Shown here piece after piece: positions 45,501 to 56,398 of a stretch of DNA of 64,000 bases (positions are counted from its first letter, which is position 1; the number at the start of each line of letters is the position of its first letter). Below the pieces are notes generated by a model. That model had not been told where the DNA came from. It ran no database searches and saw only the letters and a list, made by a program, of their open reading frames with translations. Location: positions 21,209,936-21,273,935 of the forward strand of contig CAIIXF020000006.1 of NCBI GenBank assembly GCA_903813345.2. The letters are read 5' to 3'. This DNA is from Owenia fusiformis. Its lineage: Eukaryota; Annelida; Polychaeta; Sabellida; Oweniidae. A program made the translations under genes and the position numbers.

Positions 45501-48500
45501 TTGTTTTTATTACTTTAAATTTTTCTTGACTCTTCTGGGCAATTGTTTGGTTGTGATTCTTAATATTTTGTTTTGATACTGTGATTGTACTCAATTGTTC
45601 TAATCTTAGTTGATTGTCCCTGGTTTAGGTGATTGTTCCTGATCACAAGTGATTTACCTTGATCCTTGATATTTTTCTTTACTAAGCTCGGTCAGTACGT
45701 GGTTGATTGTTTTAGATCATATTAATTGGTCCCTATGTGATTTGTGATCGTGCTGATCAAATGTGGTTGTACAATGTACAATAGACTATTAATATACTAG
45801 TATTGTCCAAAATTTCCCGGGAAATCTTTGTTTCATTTCGCCGTGTGTAAAATGAAAATGCGCCCTCTATAATTTCAGATTTCCATGTCGTGCCTGAGAT
45901 TTACTCGCGACCTTCTGAACATACTTACAATATTCCAAGGGCCAGCCTACATACAGCGACGTGCCAGTAGGCTTGTGAAAAACCGCTAAGGAGTGTCATC
46001 ACCGACCATAGTATAACACATATAGCTAGAATCAGCTTTCTGTTGATGTTGTTCAACTCAGATATCATACCTTTTAAAGGGAATGCGTAAATCAATAAAA
46101 ACTGCAATTGAAATTATAGTTGTATGGCAAACGATCGTGTATGGGTAATTGGTGACCAAAATAGCTTGAGACAATGGACCGCATGGATGTCAATGTTCGA
46201 TGTAATGCTATGTATACGTACCGAGAGGTATTCCACTGACTGCGTACAAGACAATGTAAAGTGGGCCTGCCAGTAACTGGTACAAGATCCCAGTACCAAG
46301 GTACTTCCATTGACAAACCGTTGTGTTGCGGTCACATCTGTAACATTGTGAAACTTCGTTAGCTTCTACTAACAACAATTTATTTTCAAATGCTCATAAC
46401 AATATGATTTGTTTATTTGTCTACTAGAATAGAAAAGTATATCTACCATTGTAGTCAATTGTTGTTTTGGTTGCATTCAATGATCGCATAGAAAACCATA
46501 AGAAATACCGTTCATTTACGTTTGAGAAACACAATTTTCTAAGAATGAAACTCATACTATATACTGTATAATCCCACTTTTGATATAACATTCTTCTATT
46601 CCATAATACTCACAAGTTGTTGTTTTGCTGACAGTATATATTGGCAGTTACATTGGGATGACTTTCAGCTATCAGTATAGCTGTTGCTGTAGCATTTGTG
46701 GCGTTACACACCCTGTCACCGTACTGCAGTTCCTGCGCCATGGACGTGTTTGTAGCCACCACGACAAACCTGAAACACATTTGCTGCTATAATACAAGTC
46801 AGTGGACTGGTCTGTTCTTGCTATCCACTGACAAGGCTTCTGTTAGGGCTCCAACTTTTGGAAGGTGGAAGGCGCTACTTACTTAAGCCGAGAGACATAT
46901 AAACAATTTATATGTCTCTGATTAGGCTTGCCTCAAGATTATGGACCCCCTTTTTATCTAGACTTCACCAACACAAGTTGGGGGTGCGTGGGGATGGCTC
47001 ACAAGGCCTTGTAGCTAGACTATATGTACACCATTTAAGCTGTCCAAATGTGTAAATGAAACGACATTTTGTTCTTCCTATAAACACAATGTGTCCAGAC
47101 TCAGCCTTCGACAGTGCTGCAGATGCAAATAATAGCAGATTGTTAGACCGACGACGGGAAGAAGATGGCATAACATGTCAACATCAATTTCAGACCATCT
47201 TTGTCATGCATTCTAGAATGAAACTGATACGAGGCTGCGCGGGATCACCTCATTATGCCGACGCGTATTATACCGAAACCCATTATATCGACGCGCATTA
47301 TACCGAAACCCATTATACCGACGCGCATTGTGCCGAAAAGTACGGAAAGCGAAAGGGGATATACATCAGAATTTAAAATTCAATGGAGTTTTAACATGGG
47401 AGTGATATCACACACCGCGGCCCAGTCAGATATATTTCTGCGCACTTTATTTATTTAATTCACTTTGCACAACGCGCCCCCTGTAATTCATTCAGTGCGC
47501 AATTAAAAATTGTTTATGAGTGATATCGCACACCGCGGCCCAGTAAGATCGATTTCTGCGCACTTTATTTATTAACACACTCAAAATATCGCGCTGAAGC
47601 TTGTATATGCTGGCGCGATGTAATTATAGTTTTCTGTTAATAAATGCCCAACAAGAAAGGGTAGCACAACGAATTCAACTTTTTTCGAAAGACTGCAGAC
47701 TTGACCTGCGAAATTGTAATTTTGGATCACAGTGATGCCTCTAGAGAGGATATCTATGAGAATTACAGATTATAGTGCGCAGAATTATAAAGTCAAACTA
47801 ACCTCAAAATGGTAGTACACAGTGTACACTGCCATCTTTCAATAAAGTAACTACAGACCTTCGTATACAAAATACCAGAATGATTGATGTATAATACCTG
47901 TATACCATTTCTTCTGGGAGAAGGAAAGTTCCTATATGTATTCCATGGCCGTAGCCAGGGGGCCTCACCCCCCTCCCCCTTGCCAAATATTCGTTCAAAA
48001 TCATGCAGTTTTTCACCATTCTTAGCACTTTTCGCATGATTTTTTTGCCATAACTGTCAAAAAGCTCCCCCCTCTTGGCAAAATCTCCCCCTTGGTAAAA
48101 CCACTCCCCCAGGTTAATCCAGGATACGGGTCTGTATTCTTAGACGAGATTGTTCAAGAACATAAGGTAGACATAAGTGCCACCTGTTAAAAGCTAGGAG
48201 ATCTTTTCTAAGTTATTAAGTCATCAATCAGCAGACTGGTAATTGTATCCCCCACCCACTTCAAACTCCATACACTAACATACTATTACAATTTTATCTG
48301 TGTTTATTTGACTGTAGAAGGTGTACATTCATAGCATTGAATTGCATTTCATTGCATTGTATTGTATTGTATAGCACATCATTGTATTGTATTGTACTGC
48401 ATTTTATTGCATTGCACTGCATTGTATTGTATTGCACTGCATTGTATTATATTGCATTATATTGTACTGCATTGCACCGTATTATATTATATTGCACTGC

Positions 48501-51500
48501 ATTGTACTTAATTGCACTGCATTGTATTGTACTGCATTTTATTGTATTGCACTGCATTGTATTGTATTGCACTGCATTGTATTATATTGCATTATATTGT
48601 ACTGTATTGCACTGTATTATATTATATTGCACTGCATTGTACTTTATTGCACTGCATTGTATTGTACTGCAGTGTACTACATTGTATTGCGCTGCATTGT
48701 ATTGTATTGCACTGTATTATAATGTATTGCACTGTACCACATTGTGTTGCACTGCATTGTATTACACTGCATTGTTTTGAATTGCACTGCAATATATTGC
48801 ACTGCACCATATTGTATTGCATTGCAGTGCACTGCATTGTATTATATTGCACTGTATTGTATTGCACAGTATTGTATTGCATTGTCTTGAATTACACTGC
48901 ATTGTATTATATTGCACTGTATTGTATTGCACAGTATTGTATTGCATTGTCTTGAATTACACTGCATTTTATTACACTGCATTGTATTTTATTGCAGTGT
49001 AATGTATTTTATTGCACAGCATTGTATTGTATTGCACTGTGTTGTATTGCATTGTATTGAATTGCACTGTATTGTATTTTATTGCACTGCATTGCACTAC
49101 ATTGTATTGCACTGTATTGAACTGCGATGTATTGTATTGCACTGCATTGTATTGCACTGTACCACATTGTATTGCACTGCATTGTATTGAAATGAACTAC
49201 ATTGTATTGCACTGCACGGCATTGTTTTGCACGGCATTGTTTTGCACTGTATTGCATTGCACTGCATTGTATTGCATTATATTGCACTGTATTGTATTGC
49301 ATCGTATTGCACTGCATTTTATTGTATTATATTGCACTACATTGTATTGTATCATATTGCACTGCATTTTTTGCATCATATAACACTGCTTTGTATTGCA
49401 TCATATTACACTACATTGTATTGCATCATATTGCACTGCATTGTATTGCATCATATTGCTCAGCATTGTATTGCATCATATTGCACCGCATTGTATTACA
49501 TCATATTGCACCACATTGTATTGCATCATATTGCACTGCATTGTATAACATCATATTGCACTGCATTGTATTGCATCATATTCCGTATTTACCATTTCGT
49601 TACAGTTTTATTACATAAAATGTTATTTATAAGATTATAATTTTCAAACATTGAAAATATTTTATACAATATCAATTAAAAGATATGAAATGGTCCAAAA
49701 TAATATATTTTCAATGGAACCCTTTGCAAGGGTCACTTCAACATAACGCCGTGTGTAATCTGTATGCATACGCCCTCTTTTAATGAACATTATCTTTGAC
49801 ACCATATTAGAATCGAATCTGATAAAAGTGCGCATCATGGTCCTGGATGTGCTGCGCGGTAGAATCGGGAAATTTCAAAGTTCTCCTCGTTAGAGCCATC
49901 AATATTATCCAAAATTGTCATTTCGCTGGTTCACTCCGCAGTCTTTCGAAAAAAATCAAATTCGTGGTGCCACGAATTTTTATTCGTTATTTATTCACAG
50001 ATAATCATTTTTTCATCGCGCACTGAATGCCGGAATTTCTGCGCACTTTATTTTAATTAACTTTGCACAACGCGGCCCCTGTAATTCATTCAGTGCGCGA
50101 TGAAATCTATCTGACTGGGCCGCGGTGTGTGATATCACTCCCATGTTAAAACTCCATTCGATTTTGAATTATGCGCATGTCCCCTATAGCTTTCCGTAGT
50201 TAATAAATAAAGTGCGCAGAAATCGATCTTACTGGGCCGCGGTGTGCGATATCACTCATAAACAATTTTTAATTGCGCACTGAATGAATTACAAGGGGCG
50301 CGTTGTGCAAAGTGAATTAAATAAATAAAGTGCGCAGAAATATATCTGACTGGGCCGCGGTGTGTGATATCACTCCCATGTTAAAACTCCATTGAATTTT
50401 AAATTCTGCGGTATATCCCCTTTCGCTTTCCGTAGCTTTCCGTAGAAAAGGCCTACCGATGCGCGTTGTACCGAAATCCGTGCCAGTGGGACGGCACATT
50501 GCCTTAACCCATCAGTTTTATAACGTGCACTATATCTTTACAGCGGGAATTTCAAGTTTTTGTCAGTGTAGACATAAAAAGTTGCAGTCCTCAATACATG
50601 CATTTTCAATATTTTCATTTGAAACTCGCAAGAACGGTGCTTTGAATCTAGCTCTATACTCTTTCAAAACGTCATGTAGACACATGATTATGTATATGTA
50701 TGGCAGTGCACAGTAACATTATATAGGCATAGAATAATAAAAGTGGAGCCTGAAAAGTCAACTATGGTGCTATGTTGAAAAGCCAAGATAAATTCTACTG
50801 TACCAGCATATAAAATAGATAGTTTATATATTACTTTATCATACACCTTGTTTCAAATTATACATGATTTTTTCATTGAACAGACAAGTCTTGAAAATCA
50901 AAAATTCATTTTTATTTACTTCCACAATATATTTTTACTTTAAACTTTTTAATATGAGACTGGATGTCAATCTGATGTTTATATATTCATATTCAATTAA
51001 AAGTTTATCGCGCAAAAACATATTTTCAGATAAAGCTTAATTTATTTTGAACATCTTTACATCTCAGTTGCGGCCAGAAATTTTTTAACTGATGCTAAGC
51101 GTTTCGGATTGAGGGGTCATCTCAACAAACTGAATTCCAGTTAACCATCAATTTCTGTATTTCATAGAGGATAAAGTCACAATTCTATTATTTATGTTTG
51201 ATGATGGCAAACCATGTACTTCATAAAATATATCTAACCGTGGTGAATTCTGTATTCAATGAAGAAAACATTTATTTTTACTGTATTGTTTCATTGGTAG
51301 AAATAAATAATTGTGCTATTAAATATAAAGTTTCACATTTCTTATTGAACTTGATAATAACTGTATTTTCGATCTTGTGCTGATAGGGCCAAATATTGTT
51401 GTCATGGAGAGAGAGCAAGATATGTTGTCATGGAGATAGTAACAAACGCATTCATTTGTTTTACTTTAAATCTTTTCAAATCCAAGTGTGATTTTTATCA

Positions 51501-54500
51501 ATGTGTGCCTCAATGATCCCATTAATTCTGAAGTTATTTCTTTTTCTCATTTCACAAACATTTCTTTCCATATAATACTTCTAAATTGGCATCATTTCCA
51601 TGTTTAAATTGCTTATGTAGTTTTTGGCTACTGATATTATCTCTATCATCAGTTTTCATTCCACAAACGAAATATCAATTATTTCCAATATTTCAGTTTC
51701 ATTATTTTGAAACATTGAATACTTGTTTTAATTGGCAGTTTAAAATGGTGCTAATTTACTAAGTCCAATATTCAGCGCCCCTTTAATATCTATTTAGGGG
51801 CAAATTAATACTTGACTTAGCAGGTCATCTGATTCTCAATCTGATTTTGATTTGAATTGATTCTCAATTGGGACGCATAGTGACTTTGCTCCACCGTTCT
51901 TGGTTGAGTTTAAGTCATGGCTCTAATTGGTACAAAAATTAAGCTACCCACGAATGCTGTTTTTCCTCCGGGGCCTTGCCATAACTAACGAAAACAATGA
52001 TGTGGACATTTCTGGATTATTTCCGGTGTTTCGTTTTGTTGCTACGTCATTTCTCAAAGTATCCATGCCAATTTCTTGACTATGTTGAAAGCCCATGGTC
52101 CAATCAACCGTACCTCCTTATGACACAAAAATGATAAAGCGTGGGAACCGATTGTGCCAAATGCTACGGATATTGCAGCTATGTGTGTTTTGTTTTCAAG
52201 TGTTATTTTATATATGTCCGACAAATCGAAATATGGTTTTGATACCATCTAGATGTATTTAATAGTATCTATATGTCTCGTTCATTCATTTGACCAATAA
52301 AAAATCATAACTGCCTGGAAAGTAATATGAATAAAGTACGTAAATAAATGAATTAAAACGTCAAATTAAGAAGCAAAAGTCTTTTCTGGGTCACTGCGAA
52401 TGGCATGATTTCCTCGAGTCTCTTCAGTTGCAAGGCAACCATACTGGGATCGATTCGCGTCGTTCCACTACTGCCCTTGGTGGGGGCCCGCTACCATACT
52501 ATATGACTCCCGGAGTTTACTAAAGCACGTTAGTGGAGGAACCAACCACAGTCTCACAATCTGTCTCCGGCAAGAGCGGCCAGAGAACCAACCCATGCCA
52601 AGGGCGGGTAAACGGTTGGACCTTCGGACCGAGTGTCCGTAGTGACAATGATCAACAACTCCGTACCTGGGGCTCGAACGCGGGACCTCCGTATCCCACG
52701 ACGTTCAACCGCAAAGTAGCCTCAGTCTACGCCACTAGGCTACCCTGCTTAGGTGTTAAAACTGCTAAAAAATAATGTAGTTGTTACAATCATTTGCTTG
52801 GATAAACATGATATTACATTTCTTAATTGATTAATCTGATTTAGTTGGAATCGAAGTTCGACCAACGATCAAGGCAATGCAATCAACAACTCTTGCAAAT
52901 GTGAACGGGAGTCGTAAAGACAGAAAGTACAAGAATCGTGATCAATGTAAAGTATAGACACATCTTAGAATATCGGGTAGGAGAAACATTCCGAAATGAA
53001 GAAGAATCATTTAGAACATTTGATTTGTTGCCAATATATCAATTGCGTCTCAAATGAATGACATAAAAGGTATCGCGGGCCACTAAAGCCGATGAGTGAA
53101 AACAATTATCGCTCACTATAACGGTAAGTTAATAGGTTTGTGTAGATACGTCAAGGAATTACGCTTATTAATAATTACGCGTGGCTATTAAACACAAGTG
53201 TTGTGTAGAACAAAAACAAGAAAACTGAACGACCTGTTAAGGGCTATTAAGGAACTGTAATTCAGTTTCAAAGTGTTCAAGATATTTCCGCATGTTCAAA
53301 AAGACAAAATTCATATTTTAGGCTATCTATATTTTGTCAGATATCTCCAATTCATATTACAGGGAAAACATAATCATGTTTTCGAAAAGAATTTACACTC
53401 GCTACTCAAAATGAGGCACGGACACAAGTACAGAGAATAGCCTAGTGAAGGCATCTATCTAATAGTGGCTTTTCCATATTGCTTTGAAATCTCGTTAAGG
53501 TCTCGTTTTAATGAGATTTGAGATCTGCATTTTTAACCACTAAAGACTAACAAATACAAAACAAATTAGACTATATTTTCTAGCTTTGGGCCAAATTATA
53601 ATCTGTAACTTGACTTATTAGTAGGTTTAAATCAAGAAAGCAAAAAATTCGTAACCTGGAAGCTCATCCATTTTGTTACATTGACGTTCCGTCAAAGTAA
53701 CTAGTTGTGGAACAGCGATTATGGCATTCGGTAAAACGCCTTTCGGTACAATGCGCGTCGGTATAATGGGTTTCGGTATAATGCGCGAACCCCGGCTGCG
53801 CGATCTCACTTGAACCTAAAACCGTCGTTCAAATTATTTGATGTGTTTATTTGGGCAGGTCTTCCCCTGGAGGGAAGAGGGTAACAAGGGAAAGTGTCAA
53901 CAGCTAAATTCATCGATATTAAACTTTTTAACTTTATCAAAAACCATGAAAATAATGCGCTTTTTCAATGGATCAACATTTAGCATTTAGTGTTGGTTGA
54001 AATATTCGTGTAGACGTCTGAAAGATGTAAAATTCAAAGTAGATTTTTGAAGCTTGAATACTAAAACAAATCCTGAAACTTATACTTCTACTCTAAAATA
54101 CCTGAATAATTACGTTTAATGACGTCAATGCACGTGTTGTATTCAAATGACATCGCTCGTTTGAAAAAGTAGGTTATGTAAAGTAGCATAGTACAATTTA
54201 TATGTAAGTTGTCAGAACAGGCCTATCTGTTATTGTTAATTGATGTTAAAACTCTACATCTTAAGCATAATCTAAAAATATAAATTTATCAAAGTGATAT
54301 TACCTCAAGTGTTGTTAAACATTGAGTTCTACTTTGGGTATTGTTTGGGTAGAGCTCGAGAAACAAGACTAAAGACCTGAGACTTACATACATCTAGACC
54401 ATCTAGGTATGTTTTTAGTCTAAGCTTTAAAGACCAACTTCAGACAATATCAGGCTGCCAAGGTTAGCAACCGTGGTATATGTAATGGGATCAAAAATTA

Positions 54501-56398
54501 CTATCTAGTTTAAATGGCAGAATTGTGAACTTGTTCAAAGGTCAAGAAAACCGGATAAATTAATTAACTTGTAGATAGATGTTCATTTAATTGCTTTAAA
54601 GGGTTCCGATTAGCATCCCGTATAAAAACAATATGGCGGCTCCAGGCGAATCAACTGGATCAGTCCATTTTTAAGAAATAAGGGGAGTTCTGTAAAATCC
54701 AGTTTATTGAAATTGTCTTTGAGATAAAGTAATCCGTTTATAATGATTTTGAAAACGTTATCCAACGAGTGATTGCGTTCAAAGAATACATGTACAACAG
54801 CCAATATAAATCCTTGTATTAGAAACCGGTTTGTCTTGCTTTGTTTCATTTGTAGGATATTTCATATGCCAAGCTATGTGCTATTACGTTATGGGGAAAT
54901 TTAGATGCCAATTTTTCCTTATTATACACAAATAGAAGATCCTGAAACTTCATCCATAAATGTGGAATTGATTTGTCAAAATAAAAATCACCCTTTTATA
55001 AATGTGTGACGATCTATAATATACTTATGCTATATAACAGTTAGAGGTGTTGACACAACGATCTCGAACCTGTGAACCCTTGAGTATTATTCCGGGATCG
55101 GGCCTTTTATACTAAACGGTGAGCAACACCAGAAACGAGCGTTCGATTTGCTAAACGATATGCGTCACCCTTTAAACAACTTTTTCCGTGTGCATGATTT
55201 GTTGGTGCTGTGGTTGCACTGCTTTTCTTCATCCTGGGTTGTTACAATTTATTTTTCATAAATAAATCGTGCTGCAATCATTCATTCCTAATGATTGATC
55301 GGAACTAATAGTAATAAAAGACTAGAATGACAGTATTAGAGAGACACTTATATTTAGACTTTGAAACAATAATTACAATGCTTATATTAGGTTAAACATC
55401 AATTTATAAAGTACTCAAAAACTTTTATGATTTTTTAAAATATTAACTAATTCTGAATGAGCAAGTAGCCTAGAGTTGACTAAATGTTTAAACGCAAACT
55501 TCTGAAAGCGGTAACAACCTTCCTTATCTTCTCCAGTGCCATTGACCCAATACTACCAGAGTTTAGTGACAATATTGAGTATGGGATCGGGCAGAATCTT
55601 TGCAAATAATATTTTTAAGGATTCAAGTCCTGGACTCAATGCACTTTATGCTGAATCATTCCATTTAAGGTGTTGTTTCCAAATCTTTATTTAGGAAACA
55701 ACACCCGAGTGGAATGGAGCAGCCACAATCGGCACAATGCACATTGCAAAATATTTTCTCCAAAATCACTAAAAGAACATATATTTTCAATGAAACTTTT
55801 TGTAAATAGCAAGTTGGCAAAGCAGTTATCACATTAACATCCATGAAGCAAATGCGTTATTGGTTATATAACAGAATGCAGTTACGTGAAATAGCGTGTT
55901 CTGATTGGCTGGAATTGGACACACCATGTCTACCTATGGTGAATTCCAAATTAAACAATGATTTGATAGTATTCATTGGCAGGGCAGATTCAACGTTACA
56001 CTTGACCATCAAACTCCATATCATTATCATATCGTCATTTTGCTCGATATCATAGCTGCAAAGGGGTAGTGATTAGAGCCGATGATATTGCCAGCTAACG
56101 GTATGAAGGGGTATGAATCTGGAGGAATGTTAATTTGAAAACCCTTTCTCGCTCTCGAGACTAATTGCTCCTGCCACTCCAGCGTTTCCCCTTCTCGCAC
56201 TTAAAAAACATTCTTAAATGAGGCCCAAAAGTGCCCCTGCCCCCCCCTCCAATGGTACCAGTTGAATGCGTATACGTACGTGTTCATCTGATTCACCAGG
56301 TAAGCCATCATACACATGAAGAGGACATACAGAGCGTATCTGTTGCTCTTTGCGTACTGCACCATCCCACTGATCCCTTCTTTCACGTCCGTGCCCAT
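40951..56398 (-). CDS. MFS transporter, spinster-like, nine exons, 543 aa
   Basis: Exons on the minus strand in transcript order are 56398-56280, 46769-46614, 46337-46222, 46070-45929, 43825-43771, 43497-43297, 42584-42411, 41979-41848 and 41487-40951. Every junction has AG/GT and correct phase, and the lengths sum to 1632 nt. The protein has the layout of a 12-TM major facilitator. TM1 lies in exon 1 (YALYVLFMCMMAYLVNQMN). A long extracellular loop (residues about 50-105) has four or more cysteines and several N-glycosylation sequons. MFS motif A (GMISELNNINRK) follows TM2, and a second motif A-like loop (GGVISDKFAR) lies in the C-terminal half. The N-terminal half most resembles spinster/SLC63 proteins (SGF, FNWGIYVGYS, GWRAVYFIAGAPGL). 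The substrate is unknown. The start is supported by an in-frame TGA five codons upstream and an AAGATGG context. Confidence 0.9.
43297..43825 (-). CDS. MFS transporter exons 5-6 (TM4-TM6)
   Basis: Exons are 43825-43771 (55 nt) and 43497-43297 (201 nt). Exon 5 reads GAGCVPFAASIIAGYFEQ. Exon 6 reads SKRGAALGFFNWGIYVGYSI, then ERNLGWRAVYFIAGAPGLAV, then IIILITVKDPEKEDDADSE. The FEQSKRG...FNWGIYVGYS block corresponds to the conserved TM4-TM5 region of spinster-like MFS proteins. Donors are GTATAT and GTGAGT. Confidence 0.9.
43893..44806. mobile_element. foldback element built of CAACCCCAGTAAAACTCAACC repeats
   Basis: The left arm (43893-44022) begins GGTCATCTCAACCCCAAGTC and consists of 12-16-base units such as AACTCAACCCCAAGTC. 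The right arm (about 44663-44806) is its reverse complement, with one or two extra units near the outer end. The interior includes a fragment of the TAGCCAGG family (44180-44320) and an exact-looking 49-base tandem duplication at about 44370-44468. It sits in the MFS intron between exons 5 and 4. Confidence 0.8.
45134..45912. mobile_element. foldback-ended element with 10-bp target duplication beside a splice donor
   Basis: TTCTGAACAT occurs directly at 45124-45133 and 45913-45922. The ends (GGTCGCGAGTAAATCTCAGG, continuing to ATAGAGGGCGCA) are inverted repeats of about 55 bp. The interior from about 45395 to 45770 is a degenerate repeat of a roughly 20-base unit like AAGTGATTGTTCTTGATCCT. 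Nothing is encoded. The target duplication touches the GTAAGT donor of MFS exon 4 (45923-45928, minus strand), so only ten bases of original intron separate donor and element. Confidence 0.88.
45929..46769 (-). CDS. MFS transporter exons 2-4 (extracellular loop, TM2-TM4)
   Basis: Exons are 46769-46614, 46337-46222 and 46070-45929. Exon 2 reads FVVVATNTSMAQELQYGDRV then CNATNAT, with sequons NTS, NAT, NAT and NVT. Exon 3 reads CDRNTTVCQWKYLGTGILYQ then LLAGPLYIVLYAVSGIPLG (TM2). Exon 4 gives motif A (MISELNNINRK), then LILAICVILWSVMTLLSGF (TM3) and WHVAVCRLALGI (TM4). A foldback element sits six bases beyond the exon 4 donor hexamer. Confidence 0.88.
46887..46929. repeat. short hairpin
   Basis: AAGCCGAGAGACATATAAA is followed by a three-base loop and TTTATATGTCTCT, then the outer GGCTT. 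It lies in the long MFS intron. Function is unknown. Confidence 0.6.
47944..48137. mobile_element. copy of the TAGCCAGG-ended MITE, decayed right end
   Basis: It begins GGCCGTAGCCAGGGGGCC and ends near AATCCAGGATACGGGTCTG. The interior has CATGCAGTTTTTCACCATTC as in the 60816-61046 copy. It is nested in the compound foldback. Confidence 0.7.
48336..49585. repeat. pentanucleotide satellite (ATTGY/ACTGC units), about 1.25 kb
   Basis: The stretch is almost wholly 5-base units ATTGT, ATTGC, ACTGC, ATTTT and variants, with higher-order phrases such as ATTGCACTGCATTGTATTGT. From about 49350 a 25-base order appears (ATTGCATCATATTGCACTGC). Because 5 is not a multiple of 3 and stop codons are rare in the units, long open frames occur in several frames on both strands; none is a gene. 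Confidence 0.97.
50481..52375. other. MFS intron without recognised features
   Basis: It is AT-rich with no exon or repeat I can support. A pair of adjacent phrases TTGTCATGGAGAGAG and TTGTCATGGAGATAG lies at 51400-51440. Confidence 0.45.
52380..52755 (-). mobile_element. tRNA-derived SINE
   Basis: On the minus strand an A-box-like TAGCCTAGTGGC (52742-52731) is followed about 50 bases later by a B-box-like GCGTTCGAGCCCC (52681-52669), the internal RNA polymerase III promoter of tRNA-derived SINEs. Flanking sequence does not pair into an acceptor stem, so it is not a functional tRNA. The element is much richer in G+C than its surroundings. The body then runs through GGTAGCGGGCCCCCACC and GGTTGCCTTGCAACTGAAG. 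Ends are approximate. Confidence 0.8.
52756..55599. other. MFS intron, no gene seen
   Basis: The only recognised item is a fragment at 53715-53800 (TTTCGGTACAATGCGCGTCG then GTATAATGGGTTTCGG) related to the 30-base units of the compound foldback at 47262-47340. The rest shows no exon. Confidence 0.45.
55600..55960 (+). repeat. dispersed repeat, copy 2
   Basis: This is the opposite-strand relative of 27010-27340. Its best-conserved part is 55850-55945 (GTTATTGGTTATATAACAGA through ACACACCATGTCTACC). A short inverted pair AGGTGTTGTTTCC/GGAAACAACACC lies at 55668-55707. Confidence 0.65.
56280..56398 (-). CDS. MFS transporter exon 1 (start codon, TM1)
   Basis: Residues 1-39 plus two bases. ATG is at 56398-56396, and an in-frame TGA lies 15 bases upstream of it (TGA, four codons, ATG). 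The exon encodes a short cytosolic head (MGTDVKEGISGMVQYAKSNR) and TM1, and ends AC before a GTACGT donor. The intron that follows in the transcript is about 9.5 kb and holds the large foldback/satellite and the SINE. Confidence 0.85.

Larger units (their letters stand above)
47230..50480. mobile_element. about 3.2-kb compound foldback enclosing a satellite
   Basis: The left arm (about 47330-47745) and right arm (about 49930-50455) are inverted copies with long near-identical stretches: TACGGAAAGCGAAAGGGGAT, GGAGTGATATCACACACCGC, GATATATTTCTGCGCACTTT and CAACGCGCCCC. Each arm itself contains a direct repeat of a unit with CACCGCGGCCCAGT and TTTCTGCGCACTTTATTTATT. The left outer part has two or three copies of a 30-base unit with CCGACGCGCATTATACCGAA (47262-47340), and a related fragment lies at 53715-53800. 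It lies in the 9.5-kb MFS intron. No target duplication was identified. Confidence 0.75.

Noticed and set aside
48337-49640. Many long overlapping open frames on both strands (up to 147 codons)
   Set aside because: They are produced by the 5-base satellite, which rarely makes stops; peptides are simple Cys/Ile/Leu/His or Gln/Asn/Tyr repeats in every frame.
51860-52248. Possible exon (64-codon minus-strand frame)
   Set aside because: No splice sites in phase with the MFS chain, which is already complete without it, and no recognisable domain.
52665-52745. A possible tRNA gene on the minus strand
   Set aside because: A and B boxes are present but no acceptor stem or full cloverleaf can be drawn, and a SINE-like body follows.
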